Assembly (NCBI GenBank): GCA_002451065.1
Contig: DKBC01000140.1
Span: forward strand, 1 to 6,466
Reading direction: 5' to 3'
Length of the DNA stretch: 6,466 nucleotides
From: Betaproteobacteria bacterium UBA6910
GTDB lineage: Bacteria; Pseudomonadota; Gammaproteobacteria; Burkholderiales; UBA6910
Positions 5,326-6,466 of the stretch are shown here, piece after piece (the first letter of the stretch is position 1; the number at the start of each line of letters is the position of its first letter). Below the pieces are notes generated by a model that had not been told where the DNA came from, ran no database searches, and saw nothing but the letters and a program-made list of their open reading frames with translations. A program made the translations under genes and the position numbers.

Positions 5326-6466
5326 GCTTCTTGAGAAAGACCTTGGAACGGCGCTGGTAATTATAAAGGGCGCGCTTCTCCAGGGGCAGCGCTTCGAGCT
5401 TTGCCTCCTGGAATCCCCGCTCCACGAACCAGTGAGCCGCCCGGGTGGTCAGCACGAACAGCTTGCGAATGCTGAGCTGGCGCGCCTGGGCCTCGATGGC
5501 GGCCAGCAGCCGGTCACCGTAGCCGGCGTTGCGATGATCCGGGTGCACCGCGAGGCAAGCCACCTCCGCGGCCTTCTTGGTGGGCGACGGGTAAAGGGCC
5601 GCACAGCCCACCACGATGCGGTCGTGCTCCACCAGGTGAAAGCGCTCGATCTCCCGCTCCAGCAGCTCCCTGCCGCGTTTCACCAGCACCCCCTGTTCTT
5701 CCAGGGGCTCGATCAGGGACAATATCGCCCCCACGTCCTCGATCTGGGCCCGGCGGATGCGCTCCATGGGTCCCGCCGACACCATGGTCCCGATGCCGCC
5801 GTGGGTGAAGAGCTCCAGCAGCACCGCGCCGCGGGTATGTCGGCTGATCAGGTGCGCCCGAGCCACGCCCTGTTGGCTCGCCCGGACCGCATACCGGAGC
5901 ACGCGCCGGATTCCCTCGGGCGCCGCACCGCGCTTGGCGGCCAGGACCTCGGCCTGATCTGCGGTAAGCTCTCGCTGAACCGGGCCCGACGGCCCCGCCA
6001 CGCCCGCGGCATCCGTGAGAAACACCAGCTTATCTGCCCCGAGGCCGATGGCCGTGGCGGTGGCGATCTCCTCGTGCGGGACATTGAAGATCTCACCGGT
6101 GGGCGAGTAGCCAAGGGGCGAGAGCAGCACCACGTCGCCCTGGTCAAGCCGGGCCCGAATCGCCGCCACATCGAGCTTGCGCACTTCGCCCGTGTGCATG
6201 AGGTCCACGCCGTCCACCACACCCACCGGGCGCGCGGTGACGAAATTGCCGGCGGCCACGCGAATGTCGGCATTGGCCATGGGCGAATTCGGCAACCCCA
6301 TGGAGAGTACGGCCTCGATTTCGACCCGCACCCGGCCCACCGCTTCCTTCACGGCTTCCAGCGCCTCGCGGGTCGTGACCCGCACCCCCCGCACGTACTG
6401 CACGCGCAGCCCCGCCTGCTTGAGCCGCGCTTCTATCTGAGGGCGGGCGCCGTGGACCAGCACCAG
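5318..6466 (-). CDS. argA: N-acetylglutamate synthase (amino-acid acetyltransferase), 5' partial
   Basis: Catalyses acetyl-CoA + L-glutamate to N-acetylglutamate, the first step of arginine biosynthesis, in the cytosol; the family is normally feedback-inhibited by arginine. The frame is open at the window edge, so about 60 N-terminal residues are missing relative to the 443-residue E. coli protein. Counting from the GTG at 6463, the amino-acid-kinase-like domain covers about 1-230: LVHGARPQI (2-10) at its start, MANADIRVAAGNFVTARP (62-79), HEEIATATAIGLGADK (130-145) and AHLISRHTRGAVLLELFT (203-220). The GNAT domain covers about 236-381: IRRAQIEDVGAILSLIEPLE, ACLAVHPDHRNAGYGDRLL (302-320) with the acetyl-CoA loop RNAGYG, and KLFVLTTRAAHWFVERGF (334-351). 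The terminal YNYQRRSKVFLKKL closely parallels E. coli ArgA. Both domains look intact. It converges with the kinase gene and has no evident functional link to it. Confidence 0.96.
   Translation of the reverse strand: MVLVHGARPQIEARLKQAGLRVQYVRGVRVTTREALEAVKEAVGRVRVEIEAVLSMGLPNSPMANADIRVAAGNFVTARPVGVVDGVDLMHTGEVRKLDVAAIRARLDQGDVVLLSPLGYSPTGEIFNVPHEEIATATAIGLGADKLVFLTDAAGVAGPSGPVQRELTADQAEVLAAKRGAAPEGIRRVLRYAVRASQQGVARAHLISRHTRGAVLLELFTHGGIGTMVSAGPMERIRRAQIEDVGAILSLIEPLEEQGVLVKRGRELLEREIERFHLVEHDRIVVGCAALYPSPTKKAAEVACLAVHPDHRNAGYGDRLLAAIEAQARQLSIRKLFVLTTRAAHWFVERGFQEAKLEALPLEKRALYNYQRRSKVFLKKLK

Noticed and set aside
1..6466. CRISPR arrays, tRNA or rRNA genes, insertion sequences, prophage genes
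   Set aside because: No regularly spaced repeats, no tRNA/rRNA sequence, no transposase or integrase, and no terminal inverted repeats were seen; nearly all bases are covered by intact genes.

Overview
The window is GC-rich, densely packed bacterial DNA, most likely from a beta- or gammaproteobacterium. The basis is a classical ArgA with a fused amino-acid-kinase plus GNAT architecture, a QseB/QseC-type two-component pair, and high G+C with very short intergenic gaps. No taxonomic marker such as rRNA is present, so genus-level placement is not possible. There is no sign of a mobile element, CRISPR array, tRNA or rRNA.

Region 1 (1-3201, + strand) is one tightly coupled gene run. It holds the C-terminal part of an AMP-forming acyl-CoA-synthetase-like (ANL) enzyme cut by the window edge, a haem-oxygenase-fold TenA-like protein with a diiron-oxidase-type histidine/carboxylate motif, a classical short-chain dehydrogenase/reductase (SDR), and a small exported TPR-like protein. 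The first junction is a 53-base overlap (or less, depending on the start). The next two are ATGA stop/start overlaps. This looks like a single transcript. Acid activation, non-haem iron oxidation and carbonyl/alcohol redox chemistry on one message suggest a small pathway acting on a carboxylic acid, probably fatty. The substrate and product are not known to me.

Region 2 (3202-5325, + strand) is a 79-base gap followed by an OmpR/QseB-type response regulator and its QseC-type membrane histidine kinase, again joined by an ATGA overlap. The gap holds an imperfect palindrome, an 8-base direct repeat and a possible -10 element. The regulator may therefore have its own or an autoregulated promoter, although read-through from region 1 is equally possible. 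The conserved regulator N-terminus points to a TTG start at 3281.

Region 3 (5318-6466, - strand) is argA, encoding N-acetylglutamate synthase, the first step of arginine biosynthesis. It is transcribed toward the kinase gene, its N-terminus lies beyond the window, and its last 8 bases overlap the 3' end of the kinase gene. It is a housekeeping gene and probably unrelated to the lipid-type cluster.

The part most worth attention is the ligase / diiron-oxidase-like / SDR / exported TPR run next to a two-component system. It is a candidate uncharacterised small-molecule or lipid pathway with possible local regulation.
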